Part shown: positions 1-10,244 of the stretch, piece by piece
Numbering within the stretch: position 1 is the first letter of the stretch
How the letters are laid out: each line of letters opens with the position of its first letter
Notes under the pieces: generated by a model
Told to the model about the DNA's origin: nothing
Databases searched by the model: none
Seen by the model: the letters and a program-made list of their open reading frames with translations, nothing else
Made by a program: the position numbers and the translations under genes
DNA from: Emiliania huxleyi CCMP1516
Taxonomy: Eukaryota; Haptophyta; Isochrysidales; Noelaerhabdaceae
DNA: 64,000 nt
Reading direction: 5' to 3'
Assembly: GCF_000372725.1 (NCBI RefSeq)
Contig: NW_005200517.1
Coordinates: forward strand, 10,757 to 74,756

Positions 1-149
1 TCTTTTTCGGAAAAATTCAGGGTGAACAAAGGGAAAAATGTGGGCCAGGGCCAACGTAGCTCCGCGGGGCGTCGGGTACCCCAACATAAATTACTCCGCC
101 GGGCTGTCATTGTGATGTCAAGGGAGGTATCACCAGGCCATGGCTCTAG

Positions 150-440
150 AGTGTAGACGGCAATCTCTGTGCCCCAGCCATAGTAGATGGCTGAAATGGC
201 TGAAATGGCTGTCCCCCAGCCATCTTACCCAAGATGGCTGCGATGTAGCCAGCTCAGCCAAGAGGGCTCACCTCGAGGCGGGCGGTGTGGCTGCGGTAGT
301 GCGTCTCCAGCCATGTCTACTAAGGATGGCTGCCGTGTGTGTGTTGCAGCCATCGGGCTGAAGGATGTGGCTGCACTGTAGCTAGCTCAGCCATCCTTAG
401 GTAAGATGGCTGTGTAGGAGACAGCACAGCCATAGTGCGC
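150..440. repeat. Imperfect AGCCAT/ATGGCTG-rich tandem repeat
   Basis: The motif ATGGCTG and its complement CAGCCAT recur about a dozen times in roughly 290 bp, at irregular 15-40 bp spacing, often as AAGATGGCTG. Short reading frames here are made of the repeat and resemble no protein known to me. The rest of 1-500 shows nothing I can identify. Confidence 0.6.
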
Positions 441-509
441 TTACATTCCGAGGTTAGCCTATTGTTACTGTTGTTCAAGCGCCGCTCCTGTTGTTAACGT
501 TGAGCACCC

Positions 510-563
510 CGGGTAAAACCCGGGTATACCCGAAACGTTTCAGGTATACCCGGGTTTTACCCG
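510..563. repeat. 54-bp near-perfect palindrome, copy 1
   Basis: Two 27-bp arms beginning CGGGTAAAACCCGGGTATAC fold back on each other around GAAACGTTTC with one mismatch. A related, more decayed palindrome lies at 2494-2548. In both places the palindrome is just upstream of a copy of the same zinc-binding-like reading frame, so it is probably the terminal or promoter palindrome of that repeat. Confidence 0.7.
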
Positions 564-576
564 CGCCGCGCCACAC

Positions 577-905
577 ATGCCGCGCACGCCATACTCCCAA
601 GGCTCCTGCGCCAACTGCGGTGCGCACCGGGTGCTCAAGTACGCACACCGCACCATCTGTTGCCGCTACGCGTGCCAGAAGGTGGCTGCGGCGCAGCGCC
701 GCGCGCGGCTTGCAGACGGCGGTGCGGACGACGCAGTCGCGCCGACATTCTGCTACAAGATTGAGGCGCGGTGCTCGGCATGCGCTGCTGTGATCCCGAG
801 CAGCTCATTGCAAAGAAGCGGCGCAATAAGCTGGCTGCTGCCGACAAGACAATTTGTTACCTCACGCGCGGCACTTTCAAAGAGGACCAGCACGACACAG
901 GCTTC
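577..905 (+). pseudogene. Decayed zinc-binding-like element ORF, copy 1
   Basis: The first frame has a Cys-x2-Cys knuckle (CANCGAHRVLKY), then a CCRYAC motif and a basic stretch. The conserved continuation (CDPEQLIAKKRRNKL, then CYLTRGTFKED) is in a different frame because of about 2 extra bases near 770. The same protein pieces occur at 2577-3155 with breaks at other places, so both are broken copies of a once-intact ORF. I do not recognise the family. The small size, paired cysteines and repeat context suggest a mobile-element-encoded nucleic-acid-binding protein, which is inference. Confidence 0.5.
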
Positions 906-1219
906 ACCGACCCTCCGTCTCCTCCCCTGCCTTCGTCGTCATCGTCGCTGTCGCGAAAGCCCTCCGGTCCCTCGATTCCCTCGTCTATCCCCTCCGCTGC
1001 GTCGTCCCAGTTTATATCCTCATCCTCTGTGCGCGTTGTCGTTCCCTCCCCTTCTCCATCGTTGTCGCCAGGCTCGCGCTGCGCTGCGGTATAAGGTGGG
1101 CCTGGCCTACCATGGCAATGCCGCTGAGACCGGTCGGTGAGTACTTGTACGACGCACCCGAGCTACGCGCCGACGCTGGACATCGGACAAGTGGTCCACA
1201 CGCTGAACAGAATGTTCAA

Positions 1220-1371
1220 TCTCAATGTCCCACCCCCCTGCGCGCGGGCCTTCTAGGCCCGCGGGTAGTCTCCCCCCATCCCCAGGGCCTCCAGGGCTCG
1301 CACCTCAACCTCTCATAGACCAGCGCAAAGCGCCATAGGACGTATTTCTTGTCAATAACAAGGTCTGTGAA
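1220..1371. repeat. 150-bp dispersed repeat, copy 1
   Basis: This stretch recurs in the same orientation at 28083-28234 with only a few substitutions and single-base indels. It contains a short inverted repeat (GCGGGCCTTCTAGGCCCGC) and no ORF of interest. The close match over 26 kb indicates recent dispersal. Confidence 0.8.
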
Positions 1372-1598
1372 GGTTTGACGTCTTCAGGTTAGTGACGCAA
1401 ACCATCAAGGTTCAAGCATCACATGAGTGAGCTGCTGTCTCGTGCCTTGCGGGGGAGAGCGTTCCTCTCCTTCCCACAGTTCAAGTGGTGAGCTTTCCTT
1501 GAAGAAGGGCGAGGGGTGAAGGAAGGAAGAAATAACATAGAGAACCCAAAGAGGGATGGGAAAAAGAAAGAAAGAAAGAAAACAGACACCCCAAGAGG

Positions 1599-2440
1599 GA
1601 TGGGAAAAAGAAAGAAAACAGACAACCCAAGGGAGGGATGGGAGGACGGCACGCCGCCACCACACAGGGATTTTAAGGAGAGGGGTGTGGTGCGCTAGCC
1701 ATCGCCCACCCTTGGGTGTCCGCCTCTTCCTATCTCACTTCGCAGTCTCTCTCCGATTCTCGCTGCAACCTTCGTGCCACCTCGCGGTCTCCCCCTTCTC
1801 GTCGTGCTCTCCCTTGTCGCCTCTTCCTCTGTCGCGTCGCTCTCCTCTGCCTCGTTCTGCGCCGCCGCCGCCGCCTGCCGTTCCCTTGTCCTCTCGGCTT
1901 CTTTTGCCTTTCGGCGCAACTCCGTCCTCCTCGCTGCGTATCCTGGCCCCTCGAGTCTATCGAGCTCCCCTCGCGCAAGGACGAGTCTTCTGACGCCCAC
2001 TGCTATCATTTGCCGCCCAGTCATGTGGTTGCTCAGGTCCACTCTCTCTTCGAACACTTGTGCCTCTACGGATGATGCCGGCGCTGGAGAGTGGAGTCCC
2101 CTTCGGGTGCATCGTGACATCTGACAACTGGATTTTCACTGGTTCGTCCTCCTCGGAGTCGTCTTCCCCCGCTGCCTTCCGCTCAGCTCTACGTTCGGTA
2201 CGTTCGGCGTGGCTCACCCTCCATGCCGTGAGCAGGCGCTTTATCCACCCTATATTCTTCTCTCGTTCCTCTGCCCGTGCCTTGGTCTTGTCGTTGTTTC
2301 GCATCCATGTCTGTATGGCAGTCGAGGCTGCCTTCCCCACTACCTGTAATGGTTGGGTAGTAGGGCTAGAGGGTCGCTCTACACTTAGCCTCTGCAGCGA
2401 GCGAGCGCTCAACTTAGCCCCCGCACGGAGCCGGGCTCGG
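1599..2440 (-). mobile_element. Dispersed element family, copy A, with decayed basic/acidic ORF
   Basis: The left part (about 1620-1750: GGGAGGGATGGGAGGACGGC, then GATTTTAAGGAGAG) recurs at 9600-9702 inverted, at 12560-12665, and twice at 61285-61550. On the minus strand a coding-like stretch runs from about 2412 to 1695: charged and Arg/Glu-rich, with a frame change near 2080. Its C-terminal half (LEGPGYAARRTELRRKAKEA, ending GRPRGG and PRVGDG) is conserved with the copy at 9215-9606. No transposase domain is recognisable. I take it as a transposon of unknown class, or its non-autonomous derivative. Confidence 0.45.
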
Positions 2441-2493
2441 ACTTAGACCCCCATGGTCGGGGGCCATGAACTTAGACGACATAAGGCCAACTC

Positions 2494-2548
2494 CGGGTAA
2501 AACCCGGGTATACCTGAAAAGCTTTCAGGTTTACCCGAAAAATACCTG
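2494..2548. repeat. Palindrome, copy 2 (decayed)
   Basis: It starts with the same CGGGTAAAACCCGGGTATAC as 510-563, but the right arm has diverged. It is followed within about 30 bp by the second copy of the zinc-binding-like frame. Confidence 0.6.
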
Positions 2549-2576
2549 GACGCGTCCCGACCAACGTTTGCCGCGT

Positions 2577-3155
2577 GCCGCGCACGACGCCATATCGCCT
2601 TCTCCCAGGGCCAGTGCGCTACTTGCGGCGCGCAACGCCTGCTCAAGTACGCGCAACGTACCATATGCTGCCGCTATGCGTGCCTTAAGGCGGCTGCGGC
2701 GAAGCGGCGGGCGCGGCATGCCGATGGCAGTGCGGACGATGCGGTTGCGATGTGTTCTGCTTCAAGATCGTGGCGGTGCTTGGCATGCACTTCTGCGATC
2801 CCAATCAGCTCATCGCAACGAAGCAGCGCAACAAGCTGGCTGCTGTCAACAAGGCCCTATGCTACCTCACGCGCGGATCGTTCAAAGAGGACCAGCATAC
2901 ACAGGCTTCTCTGACATGCGTTTGTTTGAGCTTGAGGCTATTTGTGAGAACTGTTTGGCGAAGAAGTCGCCGAAGATTGCGCTCAAGAAGCAGCAACGAG
3001 AATCGGAAGAGGAGGATGCTGAGGCGGCGATTGCTGAGCATGAGAAGGATCGATCGCCCGCCGCAGGCGAAGAAAATTTGGGGGTTGCGCCGTATCGTTT
3101 GTACGTTGATCACGGTGGGAGCCTCTTGGCCCCAGGCCGTCCACGGCCGACTTAG
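2577..3155 (+). pseudogene. Decayed zinc-binding-like element ORF, copy 2 (longer)
   Basis: The order of pieces matches copy 1: a CATCGAQRLLKYAQ knuckle, CCRYAC, then FCFKI...CDPNQLIATKQRNKL and CYLTRGSFKED. It continues beyond copy 1 into a third cysteine pair (CENCLAKKSPK) and an acidic, Glu-rich tail. About one base is missing near 2754 relative to copy 1 and another near 2893, so three frames are used. The breaks differ from those of copy 1, which argues for independent decay of a formerly functional gene. Around 2420-2480 and 3120-3260 the motif CTTAGAC recurs several times next to short hairpins. Confidence 0.5.
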
Positions 3156-3467
3156 CCGATGTAAGAGGCTCCCGCTGATCTTAGACCGCGCAAGCACTCC
3201 AGCGTGGCTAGCCACACTTAGACCCGTTGGGCCTCCAGGCTCAGAACTTAGACTACTACCCAACCAGTCTACCTGTAGTTCACTCGTCACCTCCCCCGCG
3301 AGCTCCCTTTTCTTTCTTTCGGGTATGGGGTCCGTGAGTGCGGGCAGCGTGCAGGCAATCACGGGCGCTATTTTGTCGTACTCCTCTTCGGCGAGCGCTC
3401 CAAATCTAGACCCTTTCGCCTTTGAGAACGCATTACGCAATTCGAATTCTTCTTTCCAATTCCGACG

Positions 3468-4393
3468 ATGGGCGCCTGCACGTCCAAGCTGCGGGAAGAC
3501 GGGACCTACGACCCGAGCCCGTTCACGCTCATGGTTGCAACGTCGAGCAGAACCAAATACGTCAAGCAGGATCACGATGGGAAGGTCTATGCCGGCACGA
3601 AGCCGATCCTGGTCGTGTGCACCGATGAAGGGCATCTGGAAATGGCCAACGGGAAGGTCTTCAACACGGGAAACCACCCGGTCGAGATGTTTGTGCCGAT
3701 GCTCCACTTTAAAGACGTGGGCTTCACGTTCGACATTGCAACTGCTCGCGGAAAACCTGTGGTGCTCGAGATGTGGGCGTATCCGAACAAGGACGAGAGC
3801 GTGAAGGCGCTGTATGAGGAGGTGAACGTCTGCACCATCCCGGCAATGTGCTGGACGGCATCCCTAAGCTCTTAAGGACTTGCTTGCTTGCTTAGGTGAA
3901 GGCCATGCTTGAGAAGCCGAAGAAGATTGAGGATATTGTCAACCTCGACGGGTACGCGGCGGTCTTTATCCCCGGCGGGCACGGGTGCATGGTCAACCTG
4001 CCGGCATGCCAGCCGCTCGGCAAGCTGCTGAACCAGGCGCACGCTCGGGCGCTTCCGACTGTGACGCTCTGCCACGGACCATGCGCGCTCCTGGCGACGT
4101 GCGCCGAGACGAGCGGCGAGGCGCAGTGCACGTACGCGGGGTACAAGACGATGTGCTTTACGGACAAGACGGACGCCTTCACGCCGTCTATTGGCTACCT
4201 GCCCGGTCCGATGCCGTGGAAGGTGGAGGAGTGCCTCGTGGCCAAGGGCGTGGAGGTGCTCAACAAGTCGGAGACCGGCGCGGTGACGCAGGACCGCGAG
4301 CTCATCACCGGCGACAGCCCCGACGCGGCTCACAACCTCGGCGTGCTGGCGGCCCCGCTCTTGGTGCAGTACGCGACGGAGCACGGGCTGTAG
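3468..4393 (+). CDS. Hsp31/DJ-1-type deglycase (glyoxalase III, HchA class)
   Basis: Exons 3468-3821 and 3896-4393 give a 283-residue DJ-1/PfpI-superfamily protein of the Hsp31/HchA class. These proteins convert methylglyoxal to lactate and/or deglycate proteins and nucleotides. Visible marks are FIPGGHG, the nucleophile elbow TLCHGP with catalytic Cys at about 177 followed by His, IGYLPGPMPW, and DRELITGDSP near the C-terminus. The 74-bp intron runs GTGAAC to CTTAG and rejoins LYEE to VKAMLEK, as in homologues. The start at 3468 gives MGACTSKL, a textbook N-myristoylation plus palmitoylation sequence, so the enzyme may be membrane-anchored. The next gene begins about 160 bp downstream on the same strand. 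Confidence 0.9.
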
Positions 4394-4551
4394 AGGCGCC
4401 TGAGTGAGACGGTTCGTGTCCATTTTAATTAATAAGTGTACTAGTTAGTTAAAAAGCGTCGTGAATTCTTTGTTGGTGCTTGGCTTGGTCGAGAGAGCGT
4501 GCGTGGACCTCTACTCGCCAGTGTCGGCTCGAGCGCGTTCTTGCAACGAGC

Positions 4552-7423
4552 ATGGACGAGCAACGCCGTCTAGCCGCGCCGGCGCTCGCAGCCGGGAAGA
4601 CGCACACCGCCTCGTTTGCTCACCGTCCAACCGGGTGGCGGGTGCGCTGCCACCGGGCTCCGATGCTGAAGAACTCGGAGCTCTCGGCGAGCGCCTACTC
4701 GCAGGGCGCGTGGCGGCGTGAGCTGGGCCTCACACTCTACGCGGGGCAGCACCTGCCGGGCCAGCTGTACGGCGGCAACAGCCTCGAGCTCTACCACCCG
4801 GCCTCTGGCGTCCGCATCAGCTTCTGCGCGCTCGAGGCGCTTCGCTCGTGGGCCGGCCTCGACTGCGCGCCCGTGCCGCACCTCTCGCCCAGCGCGCCGC
4901 TGCCAGCGTGGGACTACACCTTCACGACCGCCTACCCGGGCGCCGTCGCCGTCGCGCCGCCGGGCGCGGGAGTGCCCTCACAGCCCGACGGCACCACCTT
5001 CTACGCTCGTGCCGCCGTCGACCTCGCCGACGGTCCCGCCAGGCTGAGGCGGCCGCTGTGCAAGTGCCGCGGCGCGAGCGGCCGGCCGCCGCTCGTGCCG
5101 GTCTCCGACCCTCACCCGCTCGCCGACTGCGAGCCAGCGCCGCCGAGTCCGCCGCCTCCCCCGCGCTGGAGGCGCGCTGCCGAAGAGCTCGACCTCGCGT
5201 CGCTGCTGCGTGGGCGCGTCTCGAGGGCAGCGGAGACTCCGCACGTGCCGTCCGCCCGGCGAGCTCCGCCTCTCCGCCCGCCGTAGGCGAGGTGACGCGC
5301 CTCCCGAGTTTTGTGACTCGGTCGACTTGTGGGAGGAGCGAGACACTTCCTAGACGCTTCCCAGACACGTCCTAGACACGTCCTTGACACGTCCGAAACA
5401 GCGACTCGGCTTGCTTGGGGTGCAGAGCCGCCGCTTGCGGCTCACGCCTCGGGGCCTCCTGCTCCAGGACAACCTCGACCCGCAGTCGAGGTCCACCCTG
5501 CGCGTGCGAGTGGTCTGCACCGGCAGCCTCCTGCTCGCCTCGCTCCGCTGCTTTGTGCGCGTCAACGGCGTGGCCGCGAGAGTAGTGGACACGCGGTACC
5601 TGCTGCGGCCGGATTCGGTCCTCCGCGCCCGCTCCTGGAGGGAGGGGCGCTGGGCGGAGCTCGCTGGCGAGGGCGCGCCGTCCCACGTCGACCTCGGCCC
5701 AGACGAGGACAGCCTCGCCGCCGCGCGCCTGCCAGTCGTCCGCCCGCCGCTGACCGAGCTGCTCCGCCTTCCGACGGCGGCTCGGCCGGGCCGAGGCGGG
5801 GAAGGAGGCGGGGAAGGAGGCGGCGGAGGACGCGGAGGACGCGGCCGCGGGCTCGGAGGCGCCGCCCTCGAGCCTCGCTGGCGGCGCGCGTTTGGCGGGG
5901 AGCTGGAGGGCGTGAGTGTGGACGGCACGCGGGTGGTGGTCGCGCACTCGGAGGGCGGGGTGGAGCGGCTCGAGCTGTCCGGCGGGGGGCGGCTCTGGCT
6001 CTCTGCGCTGCGCCACGGGGCGGCTGCCGCCGCCGTGGCCCTTTCTCCTTCGGAGGCGGACGGCGGTCGGCTGGCGGTCGGCGGGCGGGGCGGCGAGGTT
6101 GAGGTGTGGAGGGCGGAGAGCGGCGACCTGCTCGCGTCGGTGAGCGTGGTGCCGGCTGGGCCGCGCCGCGCTGTCGCTGTGTCCAATTGGGTCGAGTGGC
6201 TCTCGTGGCGCGGCGACGGCGGCGCGCTCGGCTGCGCTGCGGGTCGCTGCGTGGCTCTGCTGTCCTCAGGCGGCGAGGTGGTCGCGCGCCGCGAGGCGAG
6301 CGGCCAGGTCGCCGCGCTCGCTTTCGTGGCGGGCGAGTTTAAGCGGGTGGACGAGGCGGCCGAGGCCGGGGCGGGCTGGCGGGGGAGGCTAGCGGTCGGC
6401 ACGTACGGTGGCGTCGAGTGGCTCTGCGCGGGCGGTGCGCCGGCCGAGTCCCTCGCGCTCGGCGGCGGTGCGGTGCGCCGCTCTCGCCGCAGCACACCTT
6501 GTTCCTTCTACGACCCTCCCTCTCTACCTTCTGGGAGCCTTCCCGTGAGGTGCGCTGCCTCGCCGTTTCGCCGAGCGGCGGCCACCTTGCCGCCGGGTGC
6601 CTCGACAAGCGGGTGCGCGTCTTCCGGCGCCCCAGCGCCCCCTCGCGGGCAGCCACTTTGGACGGCGGCGGCGGCGGCGCGGCGGCATCGGCAGAGGGCG
6701 CACCGCCAGGAGAGGCGCGGGGTGCGTGGGCAAGGGTGGCGCCGTGGGCGGTCGCACCGGCGCGCGGGCAGGGAGGGTGCGGGCACCATTCGGCTGCAGC
6801 TCTCGCGACACCTGCGCGGCACTGCGTCTCCAGGCGCACGACTGGATCGGGTTCGACGGGCCGGTGAGGCTGGTGGCGTGGAGCGGAGACGGGGTGCGCG
6901 GCCGAAGTACCCCCACCTCTCCTCTACGCACACGTCTTCTTTCTGCACCCCCGCCGCCTAGCCCACCGCTTCTGCCCCCCCTCCCCCCCCCCCCCAGGCG
7001 TGGCTCGCCGCTGTGGGAGGCAGCCAGCTCCTCGCGGTGCCTACCGCCCTTCCCGCCGGCGAGTCGCCCGTCCTCTGCTGCAGCGGCCGCGTCGAGGCGC
7101 TGGTGTGGGGCCCGGCTCGCCACCCCGCACACTGGCTGCTCGCGACGCTCGAGACTAGCGCGGCGCGCGTGTACGACATGCGCCTCGCCGACGGCGCCGC
7201 GCCACGCCGCGTCGCGCCGGTCGCGGCGGTGAGTCTGCCCGGGCTCGACCCGCGCGGTGCGTCGCCCTCGATATCGTTCGGCGTCATGGCGGGCGGCGAG
7301 GACACGCCAGAGCGGTCCTTGGAGTCGGATGGCTCGGAGCTTCTCCTCGTGGTGACACGAGGGAGCGGCTTGGAAGCTGTGTGCTTGACTTGTGGGACGA
7401 TGGAGGGCAGCTTTTCACATTAG
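4552..7423 (+). CDS. TIP41-like protein fused to a WD40 propeller
   Basis: The N-terminal half is a TIP41/TIPRL domain (PP2A-type phosphatase binding, TOR signalling). It shows TGWRV, MLKNSEL, GGNSLELYH, ALEALRSW, WDYTFTT and, after an intron, RVRVVCTGSLLLASLRCFVR with VNGVAARVVDTRYL. The likely first intron is 5026-5425 (GC donor). The frame from 5426 then runs without stop or Met through the TIP41 C-terminus (RLPVVRPPL), a Gly/Arg-rich linker, and WD40-like blades resembling cyanobacterial slr0143-type repeats (NWVEWLSWRGDG, GRLAVGTYGGVEWL, VRCLAVSPSGGHLAAGC). The last exons include 6834-6893 and 6998-7423, joined by intron 6894-6997 to give WSGDG-AWLAAVGG. The junctions near 6480 and 6720 are unresolved. 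The fusion is inferred from continuity of the frame. Confidence 0.75.
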
Positions 7424-10244
7424 CGGATGTCAGCGTGACCGTGAGGTGGGTTGTGACATTTGGCGATTCCGCGACTTACTGGGCCCCTGAGCCGCTACCC
7501 GTGTGTGTTTTGTGGCCCGGGCATGATACTGATAGTAAACGGGTGAGAACCGGCTAAACACAGGCTACAGCCCCACACACGCGCCCGCCATAGCTCCTGG
7601 AGAGCATGCGCGAGTGACGCGCTGCAAGAGCCGCGAGAGTGGCATCAGAGGCAGGAACGACGTGCTCTTGCTGCACCTCGCAGCTGCACCGAGTGTGCTC
7701 GCAGTGTATTCTACGGCCACCGCCTGCGGCATTGCTCTCGTGCAGTTGGCGACGCAGATCCATCAGCAGGGCTCATCCAATGCGAGCGCACATTGTGCGT
7801 AGCCGCGGGCAGGTGGCAGTGCACGGCCGCACACCGGCTTTGGCGGCTCGTATGCCCCCGGCAGTGCTGCTAATCATTATAGTCATTAACTTGCGTATTC
7901 GGGCCGCAGCAGACTGCTGCTGTGGCAGCAGCAGCAGCCTGCTGCTGCCTGATTCAGTCAAGCCAGCGGCGCAGCGAGGCGTGCAGAATTCGCGTGGTTT
8001 TGTCCCTCCTGAGGCTGAGCGCATTCGAGCCCGTCGACCGGAGTTGGATGGTACCACGCGTCTCACTGAGACGCGGGGTACTGGCCATGGCCGGACGGCC
8101 GAGCGTGAGGTGGCGAGCGGAGCGAGCGACAAAACAACGAGATAACGCGCGGGCCCTCAGCGGAGCTGGGAAGAGGACCGCCGCAAGCGGCGTGGCGTGG
8201 AGCGGTTGTGCATCCCTCCGGGGGCCCCTCTGCGCCGGGGAGGCGTTGTTGGAGGCTAGGACGCAAGCGTCCGTCGCCCTTTTCAAACTCGGGGCCCACT
8301 CCGCTACGCTCCGACCCGAATTTGGAGGGCCTCAAAGTTTAAGGTGTTGCTGCGCAAAAGGGGTCGGACACCGGGCGCAGCTCATGCTAAGAGCTAGAAG
8401 AGGAGATAGAGAGAACAACCACCCTGTCCCGTTATTGCGTACACCAACACCACAAAACGCTCTCTCTCTCCTGTCCTCACTCAGGGGGGTCACAACTACC
8501 AAGTCCCTCGACTAGCTGCCACAGGGCGCAGCTGCCACAGGGCGCAGCTGGAGACGCTCCCCCTCAATCGGCATCCACCCCCACCCGCTCCAGCCCCACT
8601 TCTGCTGCCGAGAGAGCTGAATCGAAGCAAGCGAGCCATTGCATCTTGGCGTGCTCCTGGAGCGCGGCTTTCTGCGGCCACGAGCACGGCGGAGTCGGCG
8701 TCGTAGCGCGCATCGTTCCCGCTCATCGCCCATTCCTCCCGTGACGTGTGTCGGCCGCGATTCGATGTCGCCACCTTCATCGCCAACGAGGACTCCCTCG
8801 ACTGCAGGGGGGCTCCGGCGCGGGGAGGGACTCCGCCTGCTGCGCTGGCCGACTGCGCCCTCCTCCTCCATGGGCTCGATCCGATTCCGCAGCGGCGGTG
8901 CTGCGCGGGAGGCGGCCGCGGGCACGCTGGGCTCGATCAGGAGCTTTCCCTCAGTTGCTCCGAAAGCACGGATTTGGCGGACGTTCTTGGCTCAATTTTA
9001 CGATGTCTTGGCACCAGCTGAAGGCTTGGGTCCGACATCACGCAGTTCGTGCACGGTATTCGGATTTTGCTATTTGCTCGTGTGGGGGTATATCGCAGAT
9101 TTGTCAATGGTACCGCGTCTGCGACGCGGGCGCCTTGCGGGCAGAGCCCTTAGCCACCCTTTTATCTTGCGCGGTCAAAAACACGGGCTGACGCGATGTC
9201 ACAGATCTGCCAGCGCCGGCATCATCCGTGAAGGCACAAGTGTTCGAAGAGAGAGTGGACCTGAGCAATGATATGACTGGGCGGCAAATGATCGCAGTGG
9301 GCGTCAGAAGACTCGTCCTTGCGCGAGGAGAGCTCGATAGTGGATAGACTCGAGGGGCCAGGATATGCAGCGAGGAGGACGGAGCTGCGCCGAAAGGCGA
9401 AAGAAGCCGCGAGAACAAGGGACCGGCAGGCGGCGGCGTCACAGGACGAGGCAGAAGAGAACGACGCGACAGAGGAGGAAATGACAAGGGAGAGAACGAC
9501 GAGAGTGGGACGACCGCGAGGTGGCATGAAGGTTGCAGCGAGAATCGGCGAGAGACTGCGAAGAGAGATAGGAAGAGGCGGACGCCCAAGGGTGGGCGAC
9601 GGCTAGCGCATCACACCCCTCTCCTTAAAATCCCTGTGTGGTGGCGGCGTGCCGTCCTCCCATCCCTCCCTTGGGTTGTCCGTTTTCTTTCTTTCTTTTA
9701 GAACGTCAGATCTGCCTCACCCTGGGCTGGACCTAGTCAGTTAACAACAGAACAACAGTGGGGTTCCCCAACAACAGTAGCTAACGTTAGGCCGGCTGAA
9801 CAACAATAAGGCTGCAATAAGGAAGGCCTACCAGTGACCCACGACGATCTCCAGCGTCCAGTGCGGGTAATATCCGAGAAAATAGCTGCAACCTGGGACC
9901 CCCCCCCCCCAGCGCCCAGGTCTCGAGCCCCAGGTTTTTCGGGGTTTACCCGGGGTTTTTGGCATTTCTGCTTGCTGACCGCGCTGAACGGCAACAGTAA
10001 CAACAGTAACAAAACAGTAGCAGCGCTCTCGTAGCAGCTTGGGCTGGGGTGAACACTTGAACAACGTTAAGGATTTCAGCACATGCACATGTGCATGCAC
10101 ATGTCATGTTGTTGTTGTTGTGCGTGTGACATGTACATGTGCATGTCCATGCACATGTGCATGTTCATGGTGTGACGTGCTTCGCGGGGAGTCGTATGTT
10201 GTTAATCCGATATGTCCACATGCACAACCCCCGGCGCCGCTGCC
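7424..10244. other. Intergenic, repeat-bearing; no convincing gene
   Basis: No recognisable protein is encoded. 7900-7950 is CAGCAG/CTGCTG-rich and self-complementary. The reading frames at 8500-9100 resemble nothing known to me and show no consistent codon pattern. 9215-9702 is an inverted copy of the dispersed element at 1599-2440. 9720-10060 holds AACAACAGT-type simple repeats and a C tract, and 10080-10170 an ACATGTGCATG-type microsatellite. Confidence 0.5.
9215..9702 (+). mobile_element. Dispersed element family, copy B
   Basis: This is an inverted relative of the element at 1599-2440. The coding-like strand here is plus; a short reading frame from 9319 matches copy A over LEGPGYAARRTELRRKAKEA and the GRPRGG / PRVGDG end. 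The outer end (9600-9702) is the complement of the 1600-1700 segment, including the CCCATCCCTCCCTTGGG block and a TTTC run. Conservation between copies is clearer in the 3' half of the ORF than outside it. Confidence 0.5.

Noticed and set aside
1405..1665. Phe/Leu/Ser-rich minus ORFs suggesting membrane peptides
   Set aside because: They are translations of the AAAGAAAG / CTTTCTTTC simple repeat.
3816..3916. GTGAAGGC... similarity across the deglycase intron (VKALYEE / VKAMLEK)
   Set aside because: Both stretches are needed in the protein and homologues have the same length, so this is not a duplicated splice site like the others.
5350..6495. 381-residue minus-strand ORF
   Set aside because: Shadow of the TIP41-WD40 gene; Pro/Ser/Arg-rich composition is the usual antisense reading of GC-rich coding DNA.
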